Source: Desulfitobacterium sp. (lineage in GTDB: Bacteria; Bacillota; Desulfitobacteriia; Desulfitobacteriales; Desulfitobacteriaceae). From it: a DNA stretch of 7,105 nt. Under the pieces are notes generated by a model. The model made no database searches. It was not told the origin of the DNA and saw only the letters and a list, made by a program, of their open reading frames with translations. How positions within the stretch are numbered: position 1 is the stretch's first letter; every line of letters begins with the position of its first letter. The stretch is taken from assembly GCA_012799495.1 (NCBI GenBank), contig JAAZLD010000420.1, forward strand, positions 1-7,105. The letters run 5' to 3'. The position numbers were made by a program, and so were the translations under genes. Positions 1 to 5,809 of this stretch are shown here, one piece after another.

Positions 1-459
1 TATATCTGCTGGCTTAGTGCTGATGATCTCTTTTTAGGTAGGAAGATTAGTAAACAGGTAGAACTCATGGCAAGACACCCGGAAATGGGGTTCAGTTATA
101 CAGCCTTTACAGTAATCGATGGTAACGGGGTACAACAATATGCTGTAGACTCCCCTTACTATCCTGAAAAAAAGGATCTGGTTAGGCAGTTAGCAAAAGG
201 TTGTTTTATCAATGGCTCTTCAGTGATGATGCGCCGAGTAGCGATGGAAAAGGTGGGTTTTTTTGATGAAGGCCTTCCCCAAGCCCATGATTATGACCTC
301 TGGGTGCGCTTCCTACGCCATTATGACTGTGGCTATTTACGGAATTATCTTTTAGCATATCGTTGGCATGGAGAGAATATGAGTCGTAATCCTGATTATG
401 AATGTATTCGAATTGTCCAAGAAAGAATTAAAACTCTCTTTCTTGAATGGGTTAACTAG
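1..459 (+). CDS. Glycosyltransferase family 2, C-terminal part (5' end outside the window)
   Basis: The reading frame is open from base 1, so the ATG at 67 is internal and the gene is truncated by the window edge; 152 codons remain. The fragment begins with YICWLSADDLF, which matches the nucleotide-sugar/metal-binding DXD-type segment (S-A-D-D, fragment residues 6-9) of GT-A fold family 2 enzymes. It continues with an NGSSVMMRR segment and then HDYDLWVRF (about residues 95-103), the position of the usual catalytic-base acidic motif, and ends with LAYRWHGENMS, typical of the end of this domain. Such enzymes transfer a sugar from a nucleotide-sugar donor to a glycan or protein acceptor at the cytoplasmic side. 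Donor and acceptor cannot be told from this fragment. It may be co-transcribed with the propeller gene 96 bp downstream, because no terminator is seen between them. Family assignment is firm; substrate unknown. Confidence 0.9.
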   Translation, partial: YICWLSADDLFLGRKISKQVELMARHPEMGFSYTAFTVIDGNGVQQYAVDSPYYPEKKDLVRQLAKGCFINGSSVMMRRVAMEKVGFFDEGLPQAHDYDLWVRFLRHYDCGYLRNYLLAYRWHGENMSRNPDYECIRIVQERIKTLFLEWVN

Positions 460-460
460 G

Positions 461-556
461 AAGGATAACTAAAAAAGATAATAAAAAGATAATTAAAAAG
501 ATAAGTAAAGAGCTAAGTAAATAGATAAATAAAGGGATAGGCAAAGAGGTAAGTTA
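461..556 (+). repeat. Degenerate 12-bp tandem repeat (about 8 units) ending in the RBS of the next gene
   Basis: The whole gap between the glycosyltransferase stop and the next ATG can be cut into consecutive 12-base units starting at 461, 473, 485, 497, 509, 521, 533 and 545. Examples are AAAGATAATTAA, AAAGATAAGTAA, AGAGCTAAGTAA, ATAGATAAATAA and AGGGATAGGCAA. The consensus is about AAAGATAAGTAA. The last unit, AGAGGTAAGTTA, supplies the AGAGGT Shine-Dalgarno sequence and the first base of the start codon. The unit at 473 is out of register by one base. Units contain TAA in more than one frame, so the array is not coding. Function unknown; it may have grown by slippage of an RBS-containing unit. 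Confidence 0.7.
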
Positions 557-1275
557 TGAAAATCTTAACCACTGGCTTAATTAAGAACCCTCTTTTTAAT
601 GGTAAAAGGGTTAATCAGACCCTGGTAATACGTTATCAAAATAAAGGCACTATACCTGCCACTGTTCAGATCAAAGGTTTCTATCTTGAGGGAACTACTA
701 ATATTGAATATGTGGCAGATTCCGTATCTATAGAACCGAGCTCAGCTAAAGATACTAAGCACTATATTCTATTTGAAGCTTTTGAATTTTTTCTTACTGC
801 TAATTCAAAAGAAGTAGAAATTAAAGCCTGGGGAACTAATGCCATAGGGAATATGACGGAGATTTATCACCTTCAGGTGGTGGGAAGGGACTTTTTCGGA
901 AGCTCAAAGGAACAAAAGCAACCTTATTTGGAGAATAAAAACTTTGTTATCAATCAGGAAAATAATATTCTCATGGTTATAGATCAGAGGACTCAAGAAG
1001 TTATAAAAACAATTCCTGTGGGTCATAAACCTCATGGCTTAGGAGTGAATCCTCACACAGGGAGAATATATGTAAGTAATAAAGGAAGCAATAATGTAAC
1101 TGTGATCGATGGAAAATCTTTAAGTGTTATTGCAACTGTATTAGTGGGATACTCGCCAGGGGCAGTTCGTGTAGATGGAGAAAAAAATAAAATTCATATA
1201 ACCAATGAGGGTAGTGGTACTATTTCCGTTATCGATGGTACTACCCACACAGTTGTAGCCACTAAGAGAATATGA
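556..1275 (+). CDS. YVTN beta-propeller-repeat protein with N-terminal beta-rich domain
   Basis: This 239-residue protein starts at an ATG five bases after GAGGT. Residues about 10-110 form a predicted beta-rich domain (NQTLVIRYQNKGTIPATVQIKG, GFYLEG, EIKAWGTNAIGN); from memory, similar domains precede YVTN repeats in other Firmicutes proteins. Residues about 128-239 carry YVTN-type propeller repeats with an exact 42-residue period: FVIN at 130, YVSN at 172 and HITN at 214, with VID strands at 141, 183 and 225. Only two full repeats and two half repeats are present, too few for a normal closed six- or seven-bladed propeller. No signal peptide or membrane helix is visible. The gene follows a glycosyltransferase and ends just before a strong terminator, so it may be the last gene of a glycan or surface operon. 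Molecular function is not known; such repeats usually mediate binding. Confidence 0.8.
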   Translation: MKILTTGLIKNPLFNGKRVNQTLVIRYQNKGTIPATVQIKGFYLEGTTNIEYVADSVSIEPSSAKDTKHYILFEAFEFFLTANSKEVEIKAWGTNAIGNMTEIYHLQVVGRDFFGSSKEQKQPYLENKNFVINQENNILMVIDQRTQEVIKTIPVGHKPHGLGVNPHTGRIYVSNKGSNNVTVIDGKSLSVIATVLVGYSPGAVRVDGEKNKIHITNEGSGTISVIDGTTHTVVATKRI

Positions 1276-1291
1276 TTGTCTTTAAATAGAG

Positions 1292-1346
1292 AACCTATAG
1301 GATGGATAAAAACATACCATCCTATAGGTTTTTATATTTTTATTTT
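1292..1346 (+). terminator. Rho-independent terminator after the propeller gene
   Basis: A perfect 14-bp inverted repeat, AACCTATAGGATGG (1292-1305) and CCATCCTATAGGTT (1317-1330), encloses an 11-base loop and is followed by a T-rich tract (TTTTTATATTTTTATTTTT). It lies 16 bases after the propeller-gene stop and would end the transcript coming from the left. The T tract supports plus-strand action. Confidence 0.93.
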
Positions 1347-1487
1347 TAAATTTTATTAGTAGTTTTTTAGTAGATAAAAGTTTATCAGAGGTTAGATTTA
1401 CTTAATTTGGTTTCGATGGTCAGAAAAGACTCCCTAGTTACGTCTAAGATAGAGTAAGATGGAGAATCCCTTGTCAAAAACTGAAGC

Positions 1488-1516
1488 TTGTTTGAATATC
1501 CCAAAGATCATATACT
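1488..1516 (+). promoter_or_regulatory. Possible sigma-A-type promoter of the GerMN lipoprotein gene
   Basis: TTGTTT (1488-1493) and TATACT (1511-1516) are separated by 17 bases. The -10 element is good and the -35 is weak. Transcription would start at about 1523, giving a very short leader with the ribosome site at its 5' end, which makes the call doubtful. A further -35-like TTGTCA lies at 1471 but has no convincing -10 at the right distance. No other clear promoter was found between 1347 and 1538. Confidence 0.3.
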
Positions 1517-1522
1517 AACTCT

Positions 1523-1530
1523 GAAGGAGG
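1523..1530 (+). promoter_or_regulatory. Ribosome binding site fixing the lipoprotein start at 1539
   Basis: GAAGGAGG lies eight bases before the ATG at 1539. It decides between that ATG and an in-frame TTG at 1488, which has no Shine-Dalgarno sequence and would bury the signal peptide behind 17 charged or polar residues. Confidence 0.92.
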
Positions 1531-1538
1531 TTAAATTC

Positions 1539-2591
1539 ATGAAGAAATTAAGTATTATTTTGAGTCTAATATTTGTATTAACCTTGGTTGGATGCACAGG
1601 TAAAGAACCTACTCCTCAAGATGAGCCTACCCCAAATCAACAGCAGGGAGAACAAACAACCCAAGGTGCATCTTTAGAGGATTACCTAGATTATCAAGCC
1701 AACACCAAGTATTATTATGAGGGTCATGGGAATGAGTACGCTTCTTTCACTAAATATGTAGATTATAAATCTGATGGAAAAGTCCAACTTCGGACTAATA
1801 ATGGAGGTACCGAGACTGTTCGTGTCTTAGGAATCGAAAATGGACAGCTAATTCAAATGCTGGGCCAGGGAGAAACCTATTACCGGGAAAACTTAACTAA
1901 CAGTCCGAAACTGGATTATAATGGGGAAGTTATCCTTAAAGAGCCCTTACAAGAAGGTACAACCTGGACCTTACCAGATAATCGTACCCGTACTATTACT
2001 GGTGTGGATGTGGAAGTAACCACCCCAGCTGGGACCTATAAAGCTATCGAGATTACTACCGAAGGTGAATACTCTAAAATTAGAGATTATTATGCACCTA
2101 AGGTGGGTTTGGTTAAGAGTCTCTTTGTAGGAGAGGATGACTATGAAGTATCCTCAGTTTTAAGTAAATTAGAAAAAGAAACTCCTTTAACTCAAAGTGT
2201 TACTATTTACTATCCTAATATTGATGATGATAAGCTTCGTACTACTAATGTTGAATTTTCCTTTAAAACAAACGATATAACTAAGGATATCCTTGCTAAG
2301 GAATTAAAGAAGGAAGCAGGAGATCGTGGACGTCTAATCGGGGAGAATGTTAAAATCCAAAGCCTTTACCTTAACCAGGATGGGCGGGTCTATGTGGACT
2401 TTAGCAAAGAGTTGGTAACAGAGATGAATGCTGGCTCAGGATATGAGGCAATGCTCCTCCAAAGTATCGTGAATACTTTGGGAGATTATTACGGGGTTTC
2501 GGAAGTGTACCTTACTATTGATAACCAGCCTTATTCTTCTGGTCATATTGAGATGAAAAAGGGTGAGTTTTTCAAAGTAACTAGAGACTAA
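1539..2591 (+). CDS. GerMN-domain lipoprotein
   Basis: From the ATG at 1539 this is a 350-residue protein. It opens with a lipoprotein signal peptide: KK at 2-3, a hydrophobic core at about 4-17 and the lipobox LVGC with the acylated cysteine at 19. A Pro/Gln/Thr-rich linker (about 20-45) follows. Residues about 46-205 form a beta-rich region (YYYEGHGNEYASF, GTTWTLPDNRT, TPAGTYKAIEI, YYAPKVGLVKS), which I do not assign to a named family. The C-terminal part, about 218-345, resembles the GerMN domain of the sporulation/germination protein GerM and related lipoproteins: a YVDFSKEL strand near 285-292, then GSGYEAMLLQSIVNTL and VYLTIDNQ. The protein should be anchored on the outer face of the cytoplasmic membrane, with GerMN likely binding a partner or cell-wall material. 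It is flanked by terminators and appears monocistronic. A spore role is possible but not shown here. Confidence 0.88.
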   Translation: MKKLSIILSLIFVLTLVGCTGKEPTPQDEPTPNQQQGEQTTQGASLEDYLDYQANTKYYYEGHGNEYASFTKYVDYKSDGKVQLRTNNGGTETVRVLGIENGQLIQMLGQGETYYRENLTNSPKLDYNGEVILKEPLQEGTTWTLPDNRTRTITGVDVEVTTPAGTYKAIEITTEGEYSKIRDYYAPKVGLVKSLFVGEDDYEVSSVLSKLEKETPLTQSVTIYYPNIDDDKLRTTNVEFSFKTNDITKDILAKELKKEAGDRGRLIGENVKIQSLYLNQDGRVYVDFSKELVTEMNAGSGYEAMLLQSIVNTLGDYYGVSEVYLTIDNQPYSSGHIEMKKGEFFKVTRD

Positions 2592-2612
2592 AGGCTTCTT
2601 GAGGTTTCGAAT

Positions 2613-2652
2613 AAGTTCAGGTGGATAAAAGTCTGCCTGAACTTTTTTGTTT
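2613..2652 (+). terminator. Rho-independent terminator after the GerMN lipoprotein gene
   Basis: AAGTTCAGGTGG (2613-2624) pairs with CTGCCTGAACTT (2633-2644), giving nine Watson-Crick pairs plus two G-U pairs and a closing G-C across an eight-base loop. A run of six T follows from 2643. It lies 21 bases after the stop codon. Confidence 0.92.
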
Positions 2653-2737
2653 AAGGAGTCTAGGTAATTTAGAATACTTAAATTTTAATCCTTGTAAAGT
2701 TTTTTAATCTATGGTCTAATAGATAAGGTGATTTACT

Positions 2738-2767
2738 TTGAAACACCGTTTCACTATGTAATATTTA
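2738..2767 (+). promoter_or_regulatory. Palindrome TGAAAC-ACC-GTTTCA overlapping a possible promoter of the TDT gene
   Basis: A perfect 6-bp inverted repeat with a 3-base centre lies at 2739-2753. A -35-like TTGAAA (2738-2743) overlaps its left arm, and an AT-rich stretch 17-18 bases downstream (TATTTA, 2762-2767) could be a weak -10. The layout fits an operator placed in a promoter, with a leader of roughly 70 bases before the TDT start. There is no T tract, so it is not a terminator. Operator function is inference, and 6-bp arms occur by chance in AT-rich DNA. Confidence 0.35.
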
Positions 2768-2773
2768 ATTAAA

Positions 2774-2814
2774 ACTTCAATCTCTGTTATTGATAATTAA
2801 GTTATACTTGAAGT
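2774..2814. repeat. Inverted repeat ACTTCAA / TTGAAGT in the TDT leader region
   Basis: ACTTCAA at 2774-2780 and TTGAAGT at 2808-2814 are perfect 7-bp inverted copies separated by 27 bases, just upstream of the ribosome site of the TDT gene. They could pair in a leader RNA or be half-sites for a regulator. A TATACT hexamer (2803-2808) overlaps the right arm but lacks a matching -35. Low information content. Confidence 0.3.
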
Positions 2815-2842
2815 GAAATATATTTGAAAAGGAGTACTATAA

Positions 2843-3955
2843 ATGGTTGAACGTCATCCAATTAAATATTTGGCTCCAGCCTGGTTTGCAGTGGTAATGG
2901 GTACAGGGGGCCTAGGGAACATATTATATCTTTGGCAACCCCATTTCTCCTTGGGGGAGATTCTTGGAATAGCTTTTGCCGCAATTGGTGCTCTAATATA
3001 CTGTATTGTTTTGGGACCTTGGATTTTGCGATGGACTAAGTATTTCCCCTATGCTTGTCGGGATTTAAATCATCCCCTTACAGGTAATTTTTTTGTGACC
3101 ATGCCAGTAGGTACCACTATCATTGGAACTAACATTTACTTGATTTGGAGTAATTACCTTTCCGAGAGTCTTACCTATGCCTTAATGTTTGTTTTATGGA
3201 TTATAGCTATTATTGGAGTTACTTTTTTTACTTTTTACACCACATTTCGTTTTATGCGAGTAGAAGAGACTCCCCAACCAGAAATGGTGAACTTTTCTTG
3301 GATTATGGCTCCTATTGCCAATATGGCTCTCTCTTTGCTCGGTAACCCATTATTAGGACTTACTATAAAAGTCCAACCAGCCTGGAGTATATCTGTTCTT
3401 CTTGTAAATACTGCTTTATTCGGGATTGGCTTTTTTCTCTTTATTTTCATTAGCGCTATAGTTTTTGTTCGCTTGGCTAACCATCCTCTACCACCAAGTG
3501 CAACTATCCCTTCTTTTGGTATTTTCCTTAGTGCGGCAGGTCTAGCAGTTAGTGGGATCGTAGATACTGCTAAAAATGCCTATCACCTAGAACTCTTACC
3601 TTCTACAGCCTTAGCTGACCTAATGGGTGTAGCTACTTGGGGATTTGGCTTTTGGATAGTGGGAATTATCGCCATTATTAGTATTTTTAAAATTCGTACT
3701 GAAGGGATACCTTTCACAATGGGTTGGTGGGCCTATATATTCCCCTTGGCAGCCTATACCATAGCTAGTCAAAAGATTGCTGATATTTATATGAGTAAAT
3801 TGGCTTTAGGATATACAGCCTTTTTGACAGTGATCTTAATTCTCCTTTGGATATATACCTTTGTTAATACGGTACGAGGTGTGATAAGTGGACAACTATT
3901 TACGGGGACACCTATTCCTGAAAAATCCGCCCATGCTAGTAATCTTAAAGGATAG
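2843..3955 (+). CDS. TDT (tellurite-resistance/dicarboxylate, SLAC1/TehA-type) transporter
   Basis: This 370-residue membrane protein starts at an ATG eight bases after AAAGGAG. About ten transmembrane helices can be drawn, roughly at residues 9-31, 37-62, 83-104, 110-135, 150-173, 183-210, 222-243, 260-283, 293-313 and 321-345, the number expected for the TDT/SLAC1 fold. Family-like segments are HPIKYLAPAWFAVVMGTGGLG at the start, FFVTMPVGTTIIGTN (83-97) in helix 3 and GWWAYIFPLAAYTIAS (294-309) in helix 9. Phe300 in that helix is a candidate for the aromatic pore gate known in TehA and SLAC1, but this is inference. Members act in the cytoplasmic membrane as anion channels or carriers, including C4-dicarboxylate uptake and sulfite export; the name tellurite resistance is historical. 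Substrate is not determinable here. The convergent neighbour is citrate synthase, which would suit an organic-anion substrate. Confidence 0.87.
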   Translation: MVERHPIKYLAPAWFAVVMGTGGLGNILYLWQPHFSLGEILGIAFAAIGALIYCIVLGPWILRWTKYFPYACRDLNHPLTGNFFVTMPVGTTIIGTNIYLIWSNYLSESLTYALMFVLWIIAIIGVTFFTFYTTFRFMRVEETPQPEMVNFSWIMAPIANMALSLLGNPLLGLTIKVQPAWSISVLLVNTALFGIGFFLFIFISAIVFVRLANHPLPPSATIPSFGIFLSAAGLAVSGIVDTAKNAYHLELLPSTALADLMGVATWGFGFWIVGIIAIISIFKIRTEGIPFTMGWWAYIFPLAAYTIASQKIADIYMSKLALGYTAFLTVILILLWIYTFVNTVRGVISGQLFTGTPIPEKSAHASNLKG

Positions 3956-3975
3956 TACTTTAAGGATAGTACTTT
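3948..3975 (+). repeat. Perfect 14-bp tandem duplication spanning the TDT stop codon
   Basis: AAGGATAGTACTTT occurs twice head to tail at 3948-3961 and 3962-3975 with no mismatch. The first copy contains the TAG stop (3953-3955). The second lies between the stop and the terminator hairpin. Each copy contains the palindrome AGTACT. It looks like a recent replication-slippage duplication with no effect on the protein. Confidence 0.85.
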
Positions 3976-3978
3976 TTC

Positions 3979-4008
3979 AAATGACGCAAAGCGTCATTTT
4001 TCTTTTTG
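3979..4008 (+). terminator. Rho-independent terminator of the TDT gene
   Basis: AAATGACGC (3979-3987) and GCGTCATTT (3991-3999) form a perfect 9-bp stem with an AAA loop, followed by a T-rich run (TTTTTCTTTTT). It lies 23 bases after the stop codon. The T tract gives it plus-strand polarity. Confidence 0.92.
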
Positions 4009-4042
4009 CAAAATATGAATATGGTTAATTTCAACTCCTTTG

Positions 4043-4085
4043 AGAAAAAGAAAAAGCGATCTCCTATAACTTGGAGATCACTTTT
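4043..4085 (-). terminator. Rho-independent terminator of the citrate synthase gene
   Basis: Read on the minus strand, AGTGATCTCC, an eight-base loop and GGAGATCGCT form a 10-bp stem with one G-U pair, followed by TTTTTCTTTTTCT. On the plus strand the wobble position becomes an A-C mismatch, and the downstream sequence is not a good T tract. The element therefore belongs to the minus-strand gene, whose stop lies about 25 bases before it. Confidence 0.9.
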
Positions 4086-4109
4086 ATAATTCAAGAATAT
4101 TTGATGAAG

Positions 4110-5480
4110 CTAGTCACGCTCAGTTAAGGGGATATATTTTTTTCGCCTTGCAACACTCTTATAGGCAGGACGAATAATTTTTCCTCCGTTGACTAATTCC
4201 TCGATGCGGTGGGCGCTCCAACCAGCAATACGAGAAAGAGCAAAGATGGGAGTAAACATTTCTAAGGGTAAATTGAGCATTTGATAAACAAAGCCAGAAT
4301 AAAAGTCTACGTTGGCACTGACTCCCTTGTAAATTCTGGCATGCTGGGCAATAACTTTAGGAGCAAGCATTTCTACTTTTTCATAGAGCTTAAATTCATC
4401 ATCTAATCCCTTTTCTGTAGCCAATTGAGATGCATAATGCTTAAGGACAACTGCTCTAGGGTCAGAGACTGAATAGACAGCATGTCCAATTCCGTAGATT
4501 AAGCCACTTTTGTCAAAGGCTTCTCTCTTAAGGATCTTGCTTAAATAATGACTAATTTCTTCTTCATCATCCCAATCAGTGAGATTATCTTTTAAATCAC
4601 TGATCATTTGGATAACTTTATTATTAGCTCCTCCATGTTTTGGTCCCTTCAATGAACCTAAGGCCGCAGCAATAGCGGAATAAGTATCTGTGCCAGTAGA
4701 AGTAACAACATGAGTCACAAAGGAAGAGTTATTACCTCCACCATGTTCCGCATGAAGAACTAGTGCTAAATCCAATAACTTTGCTTCTAACTCTGTGTAC
4801 TTGTGGTTTGGACGTAGCATATAGAGAATGTTTTCCGCTAGGCTTAGTTCTGGTTGAGGGTTATGAATAACGAGACTTTTATGGCCATGATAATGGGAGT
4901 AGGCTTGGTAGCAATAAACTGCTAAGGCTGGAAAGGTTGCGATTAAGCGAATACACTGTCTGAGTACATTCTTAATAGAGGTGTCATCAGGGTTATCATC
5001 ATAACAATAAAAGCCTAAAACGCTTCTAGCCATCCCATTCATAATATCTTTACTAGGTACGTCTAAAATCATATCTCTGGCAAAATTATCGGGGAGTTTT
5101 TGATAGATGTCTAGAAGATAATGGAAATCAGCTAGTTCTTTTTCGTTTGGCAAATCGCCAAATAGCAAAAGGTAAGCGATTTCTTCAAAACCAAAGCGGT
5201 TATCTTCCATAAAGCCTCGGCATAAATCAGAAATATCATACCCGCGATAAATCAGTCTTCCAGGCACAGGAACTATTTCCCCTTCGTCAAGGATATAAGA
5301 ATGAACTTCGCCGATCTCAGTTAATCCAACTAATACGCCGCGACCATCTAAGTCCCGAAGTCCTCTTTTAACTTCGTACTTTTGATAAAGTTCAGGTTCG
5401 ATAGGTCCTTTTTCTATTGTTAGTTGGCTTAATTTATCTAACATATTTTCTTCGAATACTTTAAGGTCTAATTTTTCCAT
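4110..5480 (-). CDS. gltA: Citrate synthase (type Si)
   Basis: This 456-residue protein should condense acetyl-CoA with oxaloacetate to citrate in the cytoplasm, the entry step toward 2-oxoglutarate and glutamate. The catalytic triad is visible: His282 in GPKHGGAN, His333 in GIGHAVY and Asp392 in NVDFYSG. Candidate oxaloacetate-binding residues are His243 in LHAEHGGGN, Arg342 in DPRA, Arg417 in FALSRIAGW and Arg437 in KIIRPAY. The small-domain opening motif is GRLIYRGYDISDL (74-86). GHAVYSVSDPRA carries Ala where many bacterial enzymes have Arg (GHRVY). The length exceeds the usual 370-430 residues because of an N-terminal extension of about 40 residues. 2-Methylcitrate synthase is an alternative, as the families share these motifs; no prp genes are nearby. 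The start is supported by GGAAAGAGGT just upstream. It has its own promoter and terminator, so it is probably monocistronic. citZ is an equivalent name. Confidence 0.95.
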   Translation of the reverse strand: MEKLDLKVFEENMLDKLSQLTIEKGPIEPELYQKYEVKRGLRDLDGRGVLVGLTEIGEVHSYILDEGEIVPVPGRLIYRGYDISDLCRGFMEDNRFGFEEIAYLLLFGDLPNEKELADFHYLLDIYQKLPDNFARDMILDVPSKDIMNGMARSVLGFYCYDDNPDDTSIKNVLRQCIRLIATFPALAVYCYQAYSHYHGHKSLVIHNPQPELSLAENILYMLRPNHKYTELEAKLLDLALVLHAEHGGGNNSSFVTHVVTSTGTDTYSAIAAALGSLKGPKHGGANNKVIQMISDLKDNLTDWDDEEEISHYLSKILKREAFDKSGLIYGIGHAVYSVSDPRAVVLKHYASQLATEKGLDDEFKLYEKVEMLAPKVIAQHARIYKGVSANVDFYSGFVYQMLNLPLEMFTPIFALSRIAGWSAHRIEELVNGGKIIRPAYKSVARRKKYIPLTERD

Positions 5481-5550
5481 AGCATTACCTCTTTCCTAGT
5501 CTTATATGTTTATGGATTATGTTCAAATTTTTTGCCTTTAAAGTAAGTAT

Positions 5551-5579
5551 ATTGTAAGGATTATGTGGCAACTTGTAAA
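5551..5579 (-). promoter_or_regulatory. Sigma-A-type promoter of citrate synthase
   Basis: On the minus strand, TTTACA (5579-5574) and TACAAT (5556-5551) are separated by exactly 17 bases; each differs from the consensus by one base. The expected start of transcription, near 5544, would give a leader of about 65 bases before the ATG. I see no operator-like palindrome or riboswitch in that leader. Confidence 0.7.
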
Positions 5580-5580
5580 T

Positions 5581-5730
5581 ACATTATGAGTTGTTAGTTA
5601 GTCTTAGTCAAGAAGGACTTTCCCCTCATACTTCTATTTTATCTTATATCTTAGATTAAAGTAAAGAAGAGAATGTGGTCACAATAATATATGTAAGAGG
5701 TTATGAGGCAAATATAAAACCTTTTTCTGG
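5581..5730. other. Non-coding middle of the gltA/permease divergent region
   Basis: The full gap from 5481 to 5809 is 329 bases. Apart from the gltA promoter on the left and the plus-strand promoter candidates on the right, this AT-rich middle part shows no open frame with a ribosome site, no tRNA and no strong hairpin. A weak imperfect inverted match (AGTCTT near 5600 against AAGGACT near 5613) was seen but is not convincing. Confidence 0.5.
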
Positions 5731-5769
5731 TATACTAGAGTGGATTGGAAGCTTTTATTAGTCTATAAT
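5729..5769 (+). promoter_or_regulatory. Possible promoter elements of the right-edge permease gene
   Basis: Two -10-like elements lie upstream of the gene. TGGTATACT (5728-5736) is an extended -10 form with no good -35. A perfect TATAAT (5764-5769) has only TGGATT (5741-5746) at the 17-base distance, and TTGGAA (5745-5750) is too close. Either would give a leader of roughly 35-70 bases. Which one is used cannot be decided. Confidence 0.4.
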
Positions 5770-5809
5770 GCTTTAGTAAGATTGTAATTTGGTAAAGGAT
5801 GTTATTTAC

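Noticed and set aside
67..459. Glycosyltransferase gene starting at the ATG at 67
   Set aside because: The frame is open and family-like back to base 1 (SADD motif at residues 6-9 of the fragment), so the ATG at 67 is internal and no ribosome site precedes it.
461..556. CRISPR-like array
   Set aside because: The 12-base units are contiguous without spacers, too short and too degenerate; no cas genes are present.
1276..1300. Frameshift truncating the propeller gene
   Set aside because: The other two frames after the stop give no further YVTN-like sequence; they close within a few codons and the terminator follows at once, so a simple frameshift is not supported.
1488..1538. TTG start giving a 17-residue N-terminal extension of the lipoprotein
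   Set aside because: It lacks a Shine-Dalgarno and would block the signal peptide; the ATG at 1539 has GAAGGAGG at ideal distance followed directly by a lipoprotein signal.
2739..2753. Terminator at the TGAAAC/GTTTCA palindrome
   Set aside because: The stem is only 6 bp, has no T tract, and a strong terminator already lies about 90 bases upstream.
3235..3450. Minus-strand open frame of 71 codons inside the TDT gene
   Set aside because: It lies wholly within a well-supported membrane-protein gene, has no ribosome site or recognisable motif and is a shadow frame.
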